From NCBI GenBank assembly GCA_026874595.1, contig CM049317.1:33757901-33821900 (forward strand): a stretch of 64,000 bases of DNA, given 5' to 3'. Source of the DNA: Sipunculus nudus (taxonomy: Eukaryota > Annelida > Sipuncula > Golfingiida > Sipunculidae). Below are positions 11,090-24,059 of this stretch, piece after piece. A program made the translations under genes and the position numbers. How positions within the stretch are numbered: position 1 is the stretch's first letter; every line of letters starts with the position of its first letter. The notes under the pieces are model-generated. The model was not told the DNA's origin and ran no database searches. It was given only the letters and a program-made list of their open reading frames with translations.

Positions 11090-11159
11090 TTTACATCATC
11101 CCAAGTTTGGTAACCGAATCTCCAGTTTGGATCGTCCACTGGCAGGCCTGCAGCCAAAC
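11090..11159 (-). CDS. putative zinc metallopeptidase gene, most 5' exon found
   Basis: This 70-bp exon is made of two bases, 22 codons and two bases. It follows a CGATGTAG acceptor and precedes a consensus GTAAGT donor. It codes LAAGLPVDDPNWRFGYQTWD plus DV. The split last codon joins the next exon as Asn, giving WDDV-N-LPPITDYKK. The initiator and any signal peptide must lie in one or more exons further upstream that I did not identify between 11160 and 16500. Confidence 0.65.
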
Positions 11160-11379
11160 CTACATCGGAAATCATACTTCAGTCTTTGAAAACTTACATG
11201 ATTTGCATAGCAACCTAATTTGTAAATGTTACCAGAACACCATAAAGTGAGCAGATACTAGATTATTTATATGTTTATCTGCGTGGAAAACAAATCACTC
11301 CATACAGCCGTTTAAAAACACAAATTACTTCTATGTGCATTCAGTTCGGCCAGGTAAACAGTCTACCAGAGCTTATACC

Positions 11380-11850
11380 CAGGTACTCTTATCGCATTGT
11401 CCTACACCTGCCCTGATGATAATTATCTCTCCCCTCCCATGGACTTGGTCTGTCGTCATCGTACGTAGTCGGCGTCGTCGTCTGTGTCATTTTTGTGAAC
11501 GCAATCACTTTTGAATCACTCAATATCTTTCATGAAATCTGATATTTGAATTGTTTCTACAAAAATCTCGGACATGTTCGAATACTGGTGACATTGACCT
11601 TATTTCATGGTCAAATAAGCTGAAATATTTTGTTCTACTAAAATTTGATATACAAGTTGTTTCAACCAAGTTCTTGGATGAGTTAAAAAAACTGATGACC
11701 TTGACCTGGGTTTTCAAGGTCAAATTAGCCGGCATCTACAATTTCGGTGAACTTATTTTTCCCCTCAAATGTGTTGATTTCAGGCTCATAGGGATGATTG
11801 CCATATCTGTTTTTGCGTCGCATATACAAACCCATTTTAGTTAAATCTGT
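11380..11850 (+). repeat. degenerate dispersed repeat with CGTCGTCG and GACCTTGACCT motifs
   Basis: GTCGTCATCGTACGTAGTCG and GGCGTCGTCGTCTGTGTCAT are followed by TTTGAATCACTCAATATCTT and GATGACCTTGACCTGG with an internal TCAAGGTCA. This style of sequence is typical of molluscan non-autonomous elements. No ends were identified and only one copy is present here, so the call rests on its style. Confidence 0.4.
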
Positions 11851-13687
11851 GAACTATTTGAAGCAAACAGATAATACCTGATAGGAGTATGAGTAGTCCA
11901 ACCACCATAATTAACGCGTGTGGTGTCCCTGTTACGTGCCGCTACACATCGGCCATCCTCCCGTTTGTCTTATCTTGGCTGACTCGGCCTTACTTTGGCC
12001 ACCTGTCTACTTCTGCAATTTTCTCAGGTTTGTTTTGATTTATTTTTCATCCCCAGGTGGTTAGAGGTACAGGGGTGGATCCAGGATTTAGGAAAAGAAG
12101 GGGTCCAACCCAGGTCTGTTGACATCACCTACGAAAGGCCCAGAAAAGGGGAGGGGGAGTCCAGGGCGCAACAATTTGACTGAAACCCTTAAAAAAGATT
12201 GCGGCGACTGAAAAAAGGGGGTGTCCGGACCCCCTTAAGAAGAAACGAGCAAATTTTATTTGTTTTACAGAACCATAAGTATTTTCCTATCAGAACATCC
12301 AACAGTGGCGGGATGATTCGTAGAGATATTTGTATTTGGCACTAGTGTCTCCACCTACCCATAGTTGTTTTTCCCTATCTTCTTCTTTTTTATTATTCTG
12401 CCATTTTTTCTATCCAATTTCAATGTTTCTTACCAAAGGTGTACCTTACTATGGGCCAATACCAGCTTGGTTATGGTGTCATTACTTTTTAATAATATAC
12501 CTCCCCCCGCCCCCCCCCCCCCCCCCCCCGTTCTCTCCCCGGGCAATTACAGATAAATAAAAGAAAGATTACATGAGGGAGTACACCTAACAGTGGAAAA
12601 TCAGGGGCGGGGTGTGGAATGGGGACAGGTTGAGATCTGTGACTGTCAGCTATCTTGACCCATTGCTATTGTTCATCCTCATAGGGCTACAGAAATAGTG
12701 TTTTTTTTTTACAGAATTCTTTAAATTAGTTATGTATAAAGTTAGGAGACAGGCGACTCTGCAATTTACAGTTGGCGGGAAACATTTTTCGAACATGTGC
12801 CATTTACAATATGCAGTGACATGTCTGGTAGAGAATATTTATGTTTTTACTTCTTGAGTAATGTGCAAAAAACCAAAAGCAATGTAACCCCAACCCCCCC
12901 CCCCCCCCCCCCAAATCTTCTAAGAAATATAAAATGACGGCCTGTGCTGCCATCTGTCGACGATGCTTTTAACGCATCTCACTCTCTTCATACAAGGGAC
13001 TTGACCCATTAATCTATAATAAAAAAAATTGGTAACCACAACAACGGAGAATACGACAAATGGTGACCAGTGATTGTCGTATGACAGTTACAAAACAAGT
13101 CTAGCTGAACTTGTATTTGGCCGCGTGGATTTGTATTCATATTTCTATTTGACCAGAGAACTTCCATATTTGACCCCTGCCGGGAGGGTATGTGTCCATC
13201 CACGTTAGTGTGTGTTCAAAACATAACATCTAATCATAAACGGAATTTCATTAAATTTTCTGTGCATTTTTGCAAACGGCAAATGAAAGACTGGTTACAT
13301 TTAGGTGTGGACCCAACACATGATTCAGATTGAGGAATGTCATCACAGAATATTCACAAATGTAAAGTCACTTATGCAAGAAGAAACTTGGGAATATGGG
13401 CTTTATAATTAAATGCAAACTTGGAGCATGACACTATAGGGACCCCCTGCATGGCAGAGGCTTGCATTCCTTAGAATGCAGATTTCTGCAGAATGTATTC
13501 AAATTTGTATTCGACCTTGTGTCTGACCCAAACCCTCTTAGTTTATAGCTGATCTTACCAGTATCTGTCTGTGAGTTTCTAGTGAGTTTCTAGGCTTCAT
13601 TTATGAGTTTCCTGTGAAATATTATATTGAAATTTATTTGAAATGTGATTAAGTATATATATTTGAAATTTGTCTTACAGGTGCCAA

Positions 13688-13691
<4 letters not shown>
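11851..13691. other. intergenic stretch with poly-C runs
   Basis: Between the peptidase gene's 5' side and the SMYD5 3' side. It holds a short dispersed repeat at 12070-12245, poly-C runs near 12504-12530 and 12895-12912, and no recognised exon. Confidence 0.5.
12070..12245. repeat. short repeat with GGATCCAGGATTT and GGTGTCCGGACCCCC ends
   Basis: It starts GGGGTGGATCCAGGATTT and ends GGGGGTGTCCGGACCCCCTT, whose core TCCGGA and flanking GGGG/CCCC are nearly palindromic. The two ends are what I recognise from widespread short repeats of aquatic invertebrates. Target-site duplications were not established. Confidence 0.4.

Positions 13692-13772
<81 letters not shown>
13692..13772. repeat. (AT)n microsatellite, about 80 bp
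   Basis: The longest AT run in the window, followed by ATGTATGTGTGTGTTTGTG. Long reading frames on both strands through it are artefacts of the run. Confidence 0.97.
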
Positions 13773-13777
<5 letters not shown>

Positions 13778-16518
13778 TGTATGTGTGTGTTTGTGTTGGC
13801 GAATCGTCCCCCCATCCTGGAAGAAAAATTGACGCCACTGATCGAATCGGACATTTCTCATGTACTGTAGCTGTAATAATCTCTCATTTCCCTGTTTTAT
13901 CTCTCTCAGTCTCCCTCTCTTCCTGGTCTTTGATTCTCACCCACTTTAATACACTTTAAGAACAACACAACTGAATAAAAACACTAGTGGTTTTGTCATG
14001 ATATTTAATTTTGAAAGTAATCCTTATCTGATTACCCACACACGAATAGCCTGAATAAGCTGACAGTGGATATAAACTCAGGCATACTGGGTATACCCTT
14101 CTTCACATGTCACAACATATATAATAAAGAAATGCCATTCTTCAAATATCAAAAAGATTTGACATATTTATTAATAATCCCCATTTTTATGATGAGATAA
14201 AATTCAGAAGTGATAAATTTATCAACAACAACCTATTAAAACCACACCAGATACAGGGACCCCCAAGATTGAATTTATTCACGGCTTGACAGAAGCCATT
14301 CATACCAGAATTAACCAACCATAAATACAGCCATGAAACAGCTTTGTACGCACACTGGTGCCATCTACAGGTGTTAGGAAGAAAACAAGCTATTTGTTTT
14401 TATTCATGATTATTACATAATTGCTTCACTGTAAATGGAATCTCTGTTACATGTTTTTTTTTTTTTGCTTCATTAGTTACTATTTAAATGAATTATGGGA
14501 CTTGTTGAAAAAAAAAGAGTACATGTACTCTTGGTTTTAATACTTAACAAAAACATGTAGCACCATCAGTTAGTTCTGTGATATATATGCAAAGCAACAC
14601 ACACATATACTATATATTATGAATGAATGATAATGCCAAGACTGGTTGCATATTCTAATAATAGCTTCACATGTACTTTACTTAATAATTTTCCTTAACA
14701 CAGAGCGAAACATGGTATTTTGTGCAAACCATACATAAAAGGCAGCCAACATCATGGTTTTGCCTTAGAGCATAACTGGCTATAAGAAAATTTTTTTTAC
14801 ATGGTAATTTTTTACATGGTGGATCTCATTATTTTTAACAGATTATTTATCCATGAAGGAATTTTCTTTTCATAGTATATATGTAGTTAATTACATTCTC
14901 AATACTACAACAATATATGTGATATCTCATATATCTATTACATACCATGTACATAGACTGAAAATGGTGGTGTACACATCTGCTGGTCATGATAGGTTTC
15001 CTTATTCTGTTCATAATTTTTGTCAAGTTTTGTTTTTTATTTTCTACAAGAATGATTGCAGCCAAGACAAATATTTTATTGAACAAACCATACCAGCCAA
15101 AATAGGATACAAATATAAGTTTATATGACCTCCCATACAAAAACATTTGGTACTTTCAAGCTTGTCACAAAATTGTTATTCTCTTCATTTATTCAACACT
15201 CCTGCTAAATATCCTGTTTTCTGCAATGTTTGGTTTAATCAGTATGAATATATTATTTTACGAAAGGATTTATAATCTGCAGTCTATGCAAGAAATCCAA
15301 GCAAAAATAGTTGTTTACTGCAGTATTGCTGGTTCTCAAGTCTGATGACACATAATTTTAGACTCCCTAACTGCTGTTCCTCTCGTCTATAGCCAGATTT
15401 ACTGGGTTTGAACACCCGGGTGCAAACAGAGCAAAGAATTGTAATCAGACCAATGAGTGTGTAGTATTGCATTGTGCATCCAGCTCCAAATTATAATCAT
15501 AAGACACCTGCTCTTATTGGTCTGATAACACCATTTCTGACACTTACAGTTTCCCAAAATACTAGTTAAAGACATAGGCCTTGCCCTCCCTAAGTTCAGA
15601 AAAACTAGCCCATTATTTTATCATAATGATAAAAAAAGTCCTTTCAACAAAAACATATTGTGGTGACCTTGGTAACCTCCATAATTTCATCATAATTTAA
15701 TCACAACCTTTTTTGAGTGATGTTGCTGCCAGACACGCCAATCAACCAACCAATGACAGCAAAAATAAAAATTAACTATTTCAGATGTCTTTTACTTTAT
15801 TCATATTCTTCCAGGAGGCAGAGGTTTTCTACTTTATCAATACTCTCATATGGCTTGTAGTGGTCAATACAAGTAGTTTCAGTAGGTTTATAAAGATTTC
15901 ATTTGTATATTTATAGTCAACAGTGCTGCCAATCTGGCTTTTAAGGAAAAAAAGTATAATATCTTACCCCCAAAAATATCAAACTGTCTGAAAAAGTATG
16001 AAAAAATCAGTGCCCATTTTTGCTAATTTTTTAACAATTTTACAGCGTGTGCTTCTTATGAACCAGCTTCATGTATGAAATTTGCAGTTGTAAGGCGTGT
16101 TTTAGCATGACTCCTAAAACTGATTCTGTCAAACACTGGCAAGATCACAAAAAAAAAATTATCACAAAAAAAAGAGCCACTTTTTATGAAATGTTGATAG
16201 AGTATGTCTACTGCACTCATTTGGTTCAGATAAACAGGCCATAATCACCACCTACAGATGATGATAAAAATAAGTTAAAACAAAATATTAACATCTGAAA
16301 AGGTAAGAAACAAGTACCAGTATAAAAAGAAGTATTGCTTGATAAAAATTATGCTATGCTACTTTTAAAATAGTATAGAGTGGTAGCACTGCATGAAGAT
16401 GTTAAAATGAAAGATCCCTACACAATCCCCTGTCCCTTGTTTATCATTTTATGTATGTTGTATATGTAGGTATGTTATTTGTCTGTATGTATACATGTAT
16501 GTATCCAGGTATTTTGTA
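13773..16518. other. SMYD5 3' flank, probably including its 3' untranslated region
   Basis: No exon or repeat family was recognised. Several AATAAA motifs on the minus strand (for example near 15795) could end the SMYD5 transcript, but I cannot choose among them in this AT-rich sequence. A minus-strand frame at 15284-15472 begins with a signal-peptide-like stretch but has no further support. Confidence 0.45.
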
Positions 16519-16630
16519 TTAAGATGCCTCCATCTCTTCTTCCTCCTCCTCTTCCTCATCTGATGTTTCATCAGGCTGATCTGCTTGTGACAAACACAGT
16601 GGGCAGTGACATGTAAAAAGGTAGTTCTCC
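16519..16630 (-). CDS. SMYD5: SMYD5 terminal exon: post-SET Cys cluster and acidic tail
   Basis: After a TTTTTCACAG acceptor, the first base completes an Arg codon from the previous exon. Then follow 36 residues and [23 protein letters not shown] followed by [22 protein letters not shown] is the CxCxxC post-SET zinc motif, which together with the Cys of NHSC builds the zinc site by the catalytic pocket in SMYD proteins. An Asp/Glu-rich tail directly after the post-SET is characteristic of SMYD5 and absent from SMYD1-4, which carry a helical TPR-like domain there. SMYD5 is a nuclear/cytosolic protein lysine methyltransferase; histone and ribosomal-protein targets have been reported for the family. 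Confidence 0.92.
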
Positions 16631-18729
16631 CTGTGAAAAACAAAACAGCAGGAATAAACATACAAGGCTCATCACTGTCATTTACTGAGGCTTAGTCATT
16701 AAACTAGGTGGCAATCAGTGTGTATCATATGATTTGTTTATACACATGTATTATAACAGTTCTGTTTGTTATAAATCATGTTACCTAATCTTTCATTATC
16801 TGTGTTTCATCTGTTAAGTTGAAATATTTACAAAAAGTAAAACAGTTCAACTGCATATATTATTGTTCAAGATCAACAGGGCATAATAAAAACAAATTAT
16901 ATTTTGCTCACTTATGAAGTATTTAAATGTCCTTCTTTTTAAAGGAAATGTTGTACAGTGTGTGCCTGAAACTATTTATGTACACTGTTTTGTTGAGGTA
17001 ACAAAGTATATCTATAGTAGACTCATAAACAGCTCAAGTTTGGTGATACAGCCTTACCAATGTTTTCTTTGTTAACTTTATGGATTTTGAACGTTTTTCT
17101 TGTCACACCAAACTTAATATAATTGATGGTACTGATGGATCACACAAGCTTTTGCAAGTGCCTGTCTTTCAGAATGGAAGGTGTAAAAGTGCCAAGATCA
17201 GATGTAAACATCGACATAAATATACTAGTATACAATCAAAGACCAGCAGAAGTCTGCAAACATTCAAGGTAACCACTAACACTGATTCACTAGAGGTTAA
17301 TTCAGCTATTTCCTGAATTATGAACAACAATCAAGTGAACAATTCATATGCCTCTATACATATAGGGCCTATATATAGAGATGCATTCCCTGGTCATAAT
17401 TTTTCAAATAAAACAGTCTTAACTTCAGACTTCTGGTTATATACACTACATAGTCACCAAATATCTATTCATCTTTGCATTATAGGAAGAAGGAAGAAGG
17501 TTTAACATACAGCTTGGGGACAGCTTGGCTAGCTAGCTTTGAACTCCAACTACTCTCTTCTTGTAAATTTAACATTCTTGATTTTAGTAAATCCTTGGAG
17601 TCAGTGTCTACTGGACATAAAGTTTTGGTAAAATGAATATGGATACTGCTATAGGTTGTGTTTACAATCTTGGTTACTCTAGCTGTTTGTCCTTCATATA
17701 GCAGCATAAATTCATGATATTACCAAGTAAACCTCTCTCTTTACCAAGATGTTTCACTTCAAAACAAAGCAATCATCTTTAGTGTCAGAAATATACTACC
17801 AGTCTAATGATAAAATACACCCAGTGACAAAAAAGGCCTGTTGAATGAGGCCAGATGAGTAAATTTAATTAACTGCTAAGTGCACTCTCTAATGTCATAT
17901 AAAACTCTTTATTGGAATGTTGTGTGCTTTCAGTGCAATAAATTGGAATTGAAATTTTGTATATGTTGGAGCCATTGTTCAAAAGAATTTTTTTTCAGAT
18001 AGTATGTTTTTTTAAAAATGTTTTATTTCTTGCATAATATGATAATGCACTAAGCATGCTATGAATAACCAACAGGTGCAGGTGCAACATAACACCATGG
18101 CCTCCAATGACCACAGCTGACCGATAAATGTACTGACCAAAAGAATTACTTTTATCTAAAATATTGCCAAAATTTGAACAAAACCCAACACATACAGGGA
18201 AATGATTGAGGGAAACCAAAGCCAAATGTTTAAAATTTTAAGTCTTAAATTGTCTATTACATATCCTTATCAGACAGTTTACAGCTCCATAAATTCAGAA
18301 AAGATAAGTAATTTGACAAAGAATTGTGATAGCCTTATCATGGTGAGCCTCTCCAAACATTGCGGCACTGAGAATGTAAAAGGAACATTTACATTAAAAA
18401 AGATTTTCACCATCATTTAAATCATTTTTAAAATTTTAAATTGTAATCCTTTATATCAGCATAAAATAACAAGGGCCCACAGGCAGAAATTGCCCCCTGC
18501 ACTATGCATAACTCAAATGTAGGTATTTTCTGTAACATGTTTTCCCTTGGGATTGGCTGAAATAGGATTTCCAAATAATCCAAAGGTGTCTTGTGTCAAA
18601 GCTTCAGAATCCAATGGTGTCTTGTGTAATAGGTGCAACTAAACCGAACGAGCAGGTGTATAAAATGCTTATTAGTGGTGCCACCTGTGTTCAGTAACTG
18701 TTAACTGTCCAAGAGCTTTCCATAGAAAC

Positions 18730-21255
18730 AACAAGGGACCCATGGGTCACGGCGCTCAGCTGTTATATATGATAAAAAATATGATTTGGGAAAGAGGCAC
18801 ATGCTGGTTTTGTGTGGTAATAAATATAAGCTTTATCATGAGTTGTTGGTGTTTAGCTTATGTATGATTTTGATAGTATCTTTGGAGACAGGGAAGATGA
18901 TTGATTTCATTTATTTTATTAACAAATGGAGTGCTATTGTCACACAGATTTTGACTAGGCCATATAACCTATAAGCAGCACATATAATAAAAGAGTTTAA
19001 CTATTTATTAAAATTTAATAACAAATATTGTGCCAATATAATTTTTATTAAAAATTGTAATAATAAGAAGATCAAATGATTTTTTTAAAATAAAATATAA
19101 CTGAAATGATTACTGAAATAATATTATAGAATATATTCATGAATGCATTTATGAATACATTTTGAAAGTATCTGCACTGGTATTCAAATACTTTCATTTT
19201 TACCTGAATTCGCATTCTTATGCAATAAAATTTTTCATATGCAGTACATATTCATATTCGTATTCAAATACATTTGCAAAGCATTCGCACCATGTCTAGT
19301 ATTTATTCAGTTTTAGCCAAACAATGATGTTGAGAATCCAGAATATACAAAATTCACAAATTTAAATTATGATCATAACTACCTGGTTTTATGGCTTTTA
19401 TTTATATTAAAAAAATAAATGTAATATATTCACTTTGGACTACTTTCACATCAATCTACACACTAGATACAGTAGGAATCTAAATTAATATTATCAACTG
19501 CATCTTTGTCTATCACTAATTTCCTTCATATGATCCCTAATGATTAGTAATGAAAAATATGATTTATTTTTTTTATCATTAAAATTTAACTGAAAAATAC
19601 CATAGGTGACTGCATGGTGTTATTTGGAATAACACTGACATTCTATCCATCCATAAAATATTCTTACATAATCAGTAACTGCAAGTTAATTTTCTGTTAC
19701 TCATCAACTAACAAATTCCTTTTCTATTAATTTTTATTTAATTTGTTATAAAAAACCAATACAAAATTATTAATTTATTGTTTATTGTTATGTTGTTTTT
19801 CAAAACAACTACTAGATGAAGTGGGTTGGACACCTGGATCAACTATGGCTGGGCATTAGCCGCCTGGCTGCCCCAGTGTATGCTTCGCTCAAGCATGCAT
19901 AATCTGATGAAAGGTCAACAAGGTCAACATACAGGTGACTGAAGAGGGGCTGGATTGAGCCTGGGTCTGACATGGTCTCATAAAAACATTAATAAAAGCT
20001 ACAATATTTGGCCAATTTCTTTCAGCTTTCTAAACTACAAAGATGAAATCCTTATGCGTGCATAATTTGAAAATTATATCAACAGTGCTCTCAGGAAACA
20101 AAAATCTCTAGCTTCAGCAATCCTCTTGTTAAGGGAGTAAATATATTTCTTGATTTTTTAAAAAGTGCATTATGTTTGGGCCCATAACTTAAAACAATTA
20201 AGCAATACTGACATCATTTCTGGCATGTGCATAGCGAATGTATAGAAAAATATGTATATTATATATGATCAAAGTCAGATCAGTGGTTTTGATATTAGGC
20301 AGTCTTACAGTGTAACAATGGGTTTTTAATGGAAAAATGAAGTTTTCATTAATATTTCGAAGGAATTAAGTCCTAGTGATCAAATTCTTGGCATGGTAGG
20401 AGACATCTAAATGTATGCCAAATTTAAGGAACTTAGAGCTGAAGCTGGGGAGCTGAGCTCTAGCAAACTGCATAAAACTAGCTTGATGTAAACAATGTGA
20501 CATGGTGCTTGAAAACTTGAATAAAATCTACAGTTTTTGATAAACTGGTTTCAAATTTTTGGTGTTAACAGACAAAATTCTAACATAAACATGCTGTGAA
20601 AATTAACTCCACATTACTTACAGGAAAAAAACGTGCCATGGTCAAACTTGGGCAAAATTTAAGGTACCAATTTTATATTTTTGCCAATATTTAAAAAAAA
20701 ATTAATAGATTTTGATCTAATTTTTGGTATACAATTAAATTTTGATCAATTAAAGTTGTATTACTGAGAAAAAAGGCCCTACTTTTAACACTTTTGGTCT
20801 TAAGTGACCAAATATCTTTCCTGATTTTTTTACAAAGTCCATTATGTGTGGGCCCATAACTTTTAGAAATTAAATAATACTGAGTTAATTTCTGGCATGT
20901 ACATAGGAACTATATATAGGAATATTTATGGTAAATATGAAGAAAACCAGATGAGTAGTTTTGATATTAGGCGGTCCTGAATGGTCCTGAAGTGTGAAAA
21001 TAGATTTCTAATAAAAAATTGAGGTTTTTCCTTAATATCTCGAAGGAACGGCATGGCAGGAGTTTTTCGGGACATCTAACTGTATGGCGAATTTCAGATT
21101 CGTAGGTCCAATGGTGTCGAAACGTGCCAGTCTTACGGACGGACATCCAGATGGACGGACAGAGAAGGACAGACGGCCGGACGGCAAGACGGACAGACCA
21201 CGGACAATGGACCACGACTATAGCTCAGATGACTTATAGTCAGCTGAGCTAAAAA
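18730..21255 (+). mobile_element. non-autonomous element A1 (pearl/Helitron-related type), complete
   Basis: The 5' end is AACAAGGGACCCATGGGTCA followed by CGGCGCTCAGCTG. The 3' end is a 14-bp stem hairpin (21221-21251) running into CTGAGCTAAAAA. GCTCAGCTG at the left is the exact inverse of CAGCTGAGC at the right. The core consists of two diverged units of about 550 bp (about 19990-20560 and 20560-21130), each with GGGCCCATAACTT and TTTTGATATTAGGC. Next comes an ACGG-type run (about 21120-21200) and then the hairpin. No coding capacity was seen. Homologous copies are at 50684-56662, 60774 to the window end, and a split copy ending at 50181. The order of parts matches 'pearl' elements of bivalves and Helitron-associated elements; that family naming is from memory. 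Confidence 0.8.
21221..21251 (+). other. terminal hairpin of element A1
   Basis: TAGCTCAGATGACT, loop TAT, then AGTCAGCTGAGCTA. This is a 14-bp stem with one mismatch, immediately before AAAA. The same hairpin recurs at 40170-40200, 45901-45931, 49611-49641, 50147-50177 and 56628-56658. Variants are at 36166-36197, 55538-55570 and 63635-63661. It resembles the terminal hairpin of rolling-circle elements. Confidence 0.85.
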
Positions 21256-22029
21256 TGGAGTAAATCTGTTGAATGAGTCCTGAGATATGGGTTAATTTTT
21301 GTAGCAGCAAAACAATTACCAGTGGCACCACCTGTCTTATGTATGTGATAAATCTAACCACAATCTATGACTGTGCAAAACTTCAGGGTGAATGCTTACA
21401 GCATTCCTCAGATATATTTACCTTAAACAGACCCACATATTGCCATAATGGAAAAAATAACAGGTGGCACTAGCATAGTTCAGAACATGATAAAGTTATC
21501 CAAGAGCTTTCCACAGAAAAAAAAATGGGGGCAAATCTGTTGAACCGCTCCCCAGGTACAGGTGATTATTTGCAAATATGGGCCAAAATGGACCTATTCA
21601 AGGTCAAGGTCACTTTTATGGTAAAGATCATGACCTCATTTTAAAAAGGGTCACAAGATTTGTCTGCGTTGATGTGACGTATCAAAACCATAGTATCCCT
21701 GACTACGCAGTCTGGGAATACAAAAATTCATTTAAAACATGAATTTTATTTCTGTTAAGATGCATATTTAAGTCACATGAATTTCATTTTTCTTGCTCTA
21801 GGACAGACGTGGCCAAGGTATATGAATGATAAAGTTGATATTTCCCCGACTACTTCAAGAATTACTAGAAAATACCATTTTACCTCACAGAGAGGACACA
21901 ACCAAAGGTGGTGCCATCTGCTGGTGAAATATCAAATAGCAGTCACAAGATAATTGTGTCTCTCCAAATAGTAATAATCTTTTGCACAAAAAAATATGTG
22001 ATTTTTTTCTATTTTATATTCATTTAATC

Positions 22030-22880
22030 CCCCTTGCTCTTAGGAATTTGTTTATATGATTTTGAGGCTTCAGCTTTCTTATTTACTGAATTATCCAAAT
22101 TGAAGGGAAAACAACTGTTGGCGGAAAAATAGGTCTAACACAGGTGGCACCTGCTTGTCATGTGACTAACATGTGTGTAAAATTGGGTCAAGAAATCAGC
22201 AGAGATTTTAGAGCTATTAAGTAAAAGAATGGGGTGGACAGATGGATGCAGACCATTATATATAGTAGTCCTCCCTCCTTCTGTAGGGGACTTATAATGT
22301 ATTCATTGAATTCCCCTAGCTCCAAGGAATCCTTGCATATAATTTGAAGTCTAAAGTGTTCTTATTTACTGACTTATCAAAAGGAAATTGATAAAGACCA
22401 TTTTGGTCGTTAAACAGAGGTGGTACCACCTGCAGGTGATAATTACATGTCGGTCATATGCTGAGTAGGTGTGGAAAATTTGTTGAAAAAAGGAGCAAGG
22501 GTCTTAGAGAAATCGGACTGAAGGGAAATCAGAAAATTTCCAAATCAGCAAAATTTGAACTCTGGTCGAAACATCAGTCTGATTATAATTCTATTCAATA
22601 TAGTATTGATCGAAATAACCTAGCTCCAAGGAATCCTTGGGTATGATTTTAAGGCTAAGATGTTCTTATTTACTGACATATCTTAACAAAAGTGACAAAA
22701 GACCATTTGAAGTGCAGGAAGTCCTTAAACATATGCAGGTGATAATCTTATGTCAGTCATGTGCCCAATAAGTCTGTAAAATTTGGTGATGATTGCAGCA
22801 AAGCTCTTGAGATTTATTTGGTAAAAGAATGGGGCAGGACAGACAGACAGACTGCTGGATGGATGGATGGATGTGGACCA
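22030..22880 (+). repeat. degenerate tandem repeat, about 300-bp units (old element core)
   Basis: Three units start near 22034, 22317 and 22620. They share GCTC-AAGGAATC-TTG, TTCTTATTTACTGA and GGTGATAAT-TATGTC-GTCATGTG. One unit carries the perfect palindrome GAGGTGGTACCACCTG-like core GGTGGTACCACC (about 22431-22442). It ends in a GACAGACAGAC/GGATGGATGGAT run at 22835-22875 like the other elements, but the terminal hairpin is decayed. Confidence 0.65.
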
Positions 22881-23153
22881 GTTTAGTAGTCCTAATTATA
22901 AGTTTAGTGATGACTTGATGTTAACCCAATGACAATATAGTCATATTATCCATTAATATATGTTTTTTTAAGTAACAATTTTTTACATATCTGTTCTTAA
23001 TTTGTAAATCAGTTATGATGATTTTGCTGAATTAACACTTATTAAATGAAATATATTATTCTTCTTGTTCAGCCTTTCTACTGGACATCAGGTGGCAAAT
23101 GCTTGACTAATTTTCAATTTTGCATAGATTGATTGCATGATTTGTTATCATAC

Positions 23154-23224
23154 CTGAGAATTTTCTGCCGACTGTGCCTACTTCTCTCCCTCACACATTC
23201 ATCAAGATAAGATATGAAGATTTC
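23154..23224 (-). CDS. SMYD5: SMYD5 exon: SET domain C-terminal strand
   Basis: This 71-bp exon (23 codons plus two bases) lies between a TTGTAG acceptor and a GTATGA donor. It codes EIFISYLDECVRERSRHSRQ then KIL. With the previous exon ending in AGE it makes the SET motif EE-x-F-ISY, where the Tyr lines the methyl-transfer channel. The RERSRHSRQKIL helix then leads into the post-SET exon. Phase joins on both sides without a shift. Confidence 0.92.
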
Positions 23225-23644
23225 CTACAAAATACATCCACACACTGATATCAATGCATATTAAATACAATTTCTAATATAAAGACTTCAAAAATATGAA
23301 TCTCTCTCTCTGTGCTGTATTTGCCTTCTCTAACACTCACTCACACACACATTTATTGAGATATGATACAAAGATTTCTACAAGATACATTAACACTGAC
23401 ATTAAAACAAAGTTAACTAGTGGCATACAGTATGTTTAATCATTTTAAACAATTTCCAATTTTAAAACGATTTTTTGGAAAAGCATGGAGGAATATTTTT
23501 TTTCTCCAGACAACAAATATATTTATGCAGAATACAATAAAAGCTTTGTTGATAAAACCTCAGCAGTAAACAGAGACTGTATAAGTTCTATAACTTAACT
23601 AATTACAATGATCTGTGGTGAAAAACAGGTGGTCTGTTACGTAC

Positions 23645-23739
23645 CTCTCCAGCTTGTATGTTCTGCTCTGCCCTCACTTCTAGTACATTATTGTTGTTAG
23701 GAAATGTAACTCTTGCATTAGGAATACAACTGTGATTAC
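23645..23739 (-). CDS. SMYD5: SMYD5 exon: NHSC catalytic motif of SET domain
   Basis: This 95-bp exon starts with two bases completing Cys, then 31 codons: NHSCIPNARVTFPNNNNVLE then VRAEQNIQAGE. NHSCxPNA is the signature of SMYD SET domains: Asn and His contact the cofactor S-adenosylmethionine, and Cys helps bind zinc. The acceptor is TATCAG and the donor GTACGT. Confidence 0.94.
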
Positions 23740-24059
23740 CTGATAAAAAACAGCCAAAACAAGTCCCATTAATGAAAAAGGGCCAACAGGCCTAATGCGA
23801 ACCTGTGCAAAGTTTGGGAGTATGAATGGAGGTTTTTTTTTTAAATTTAATATTGATCCTTTAAGTCCTGCATATCTACCTTAGTCTTTATGATTTCAAC
23901 AAAATGGACATTTCAGACCTACAAGTTTCAGACTAGGACACTTTAAAACTAAAATATGGGTAGTCAAAAAGTGACTATGTGTATCCACAGAAATCAGAGT
24001 GGGACAGGTGAAGTGAGGCATGGATTAAATGGCAAGGGGAAAAGAGTGAGGTGTGTTGC

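Larger units (their letters stand above)
16631..23153 (-). other. SMYD5: SMYD5 last intron (6.5 kb), with repeats
   Basis: The donor on the minus strand is GTATGA and the acceptor is TTTTTCACAG. It contains the intact element A1 (18730-21255) and a degenerate older element (about 21490-22900). The remainder, 16631-18729, is AT-rich without recognised features. Confidence 0.7.

Noticed and set aside
13590-13959. Long frames on both strands rich in Tyr and Ile
   Set aside because: They are translations of the (AT)n run and its flanks.
15284-15472. Minus-strand frame starting with a hydrophobic, signal-peptide-like segment (MQYYTLIGLITILCSVCTRV), a possible first exon of the peptidase gene
   Set aside because: No donor site in the required phase (one base over) could be matched convincingly, and the rest of the frame has no family resemblance. 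It lies in the likely SMYD5 3' untranslated region.
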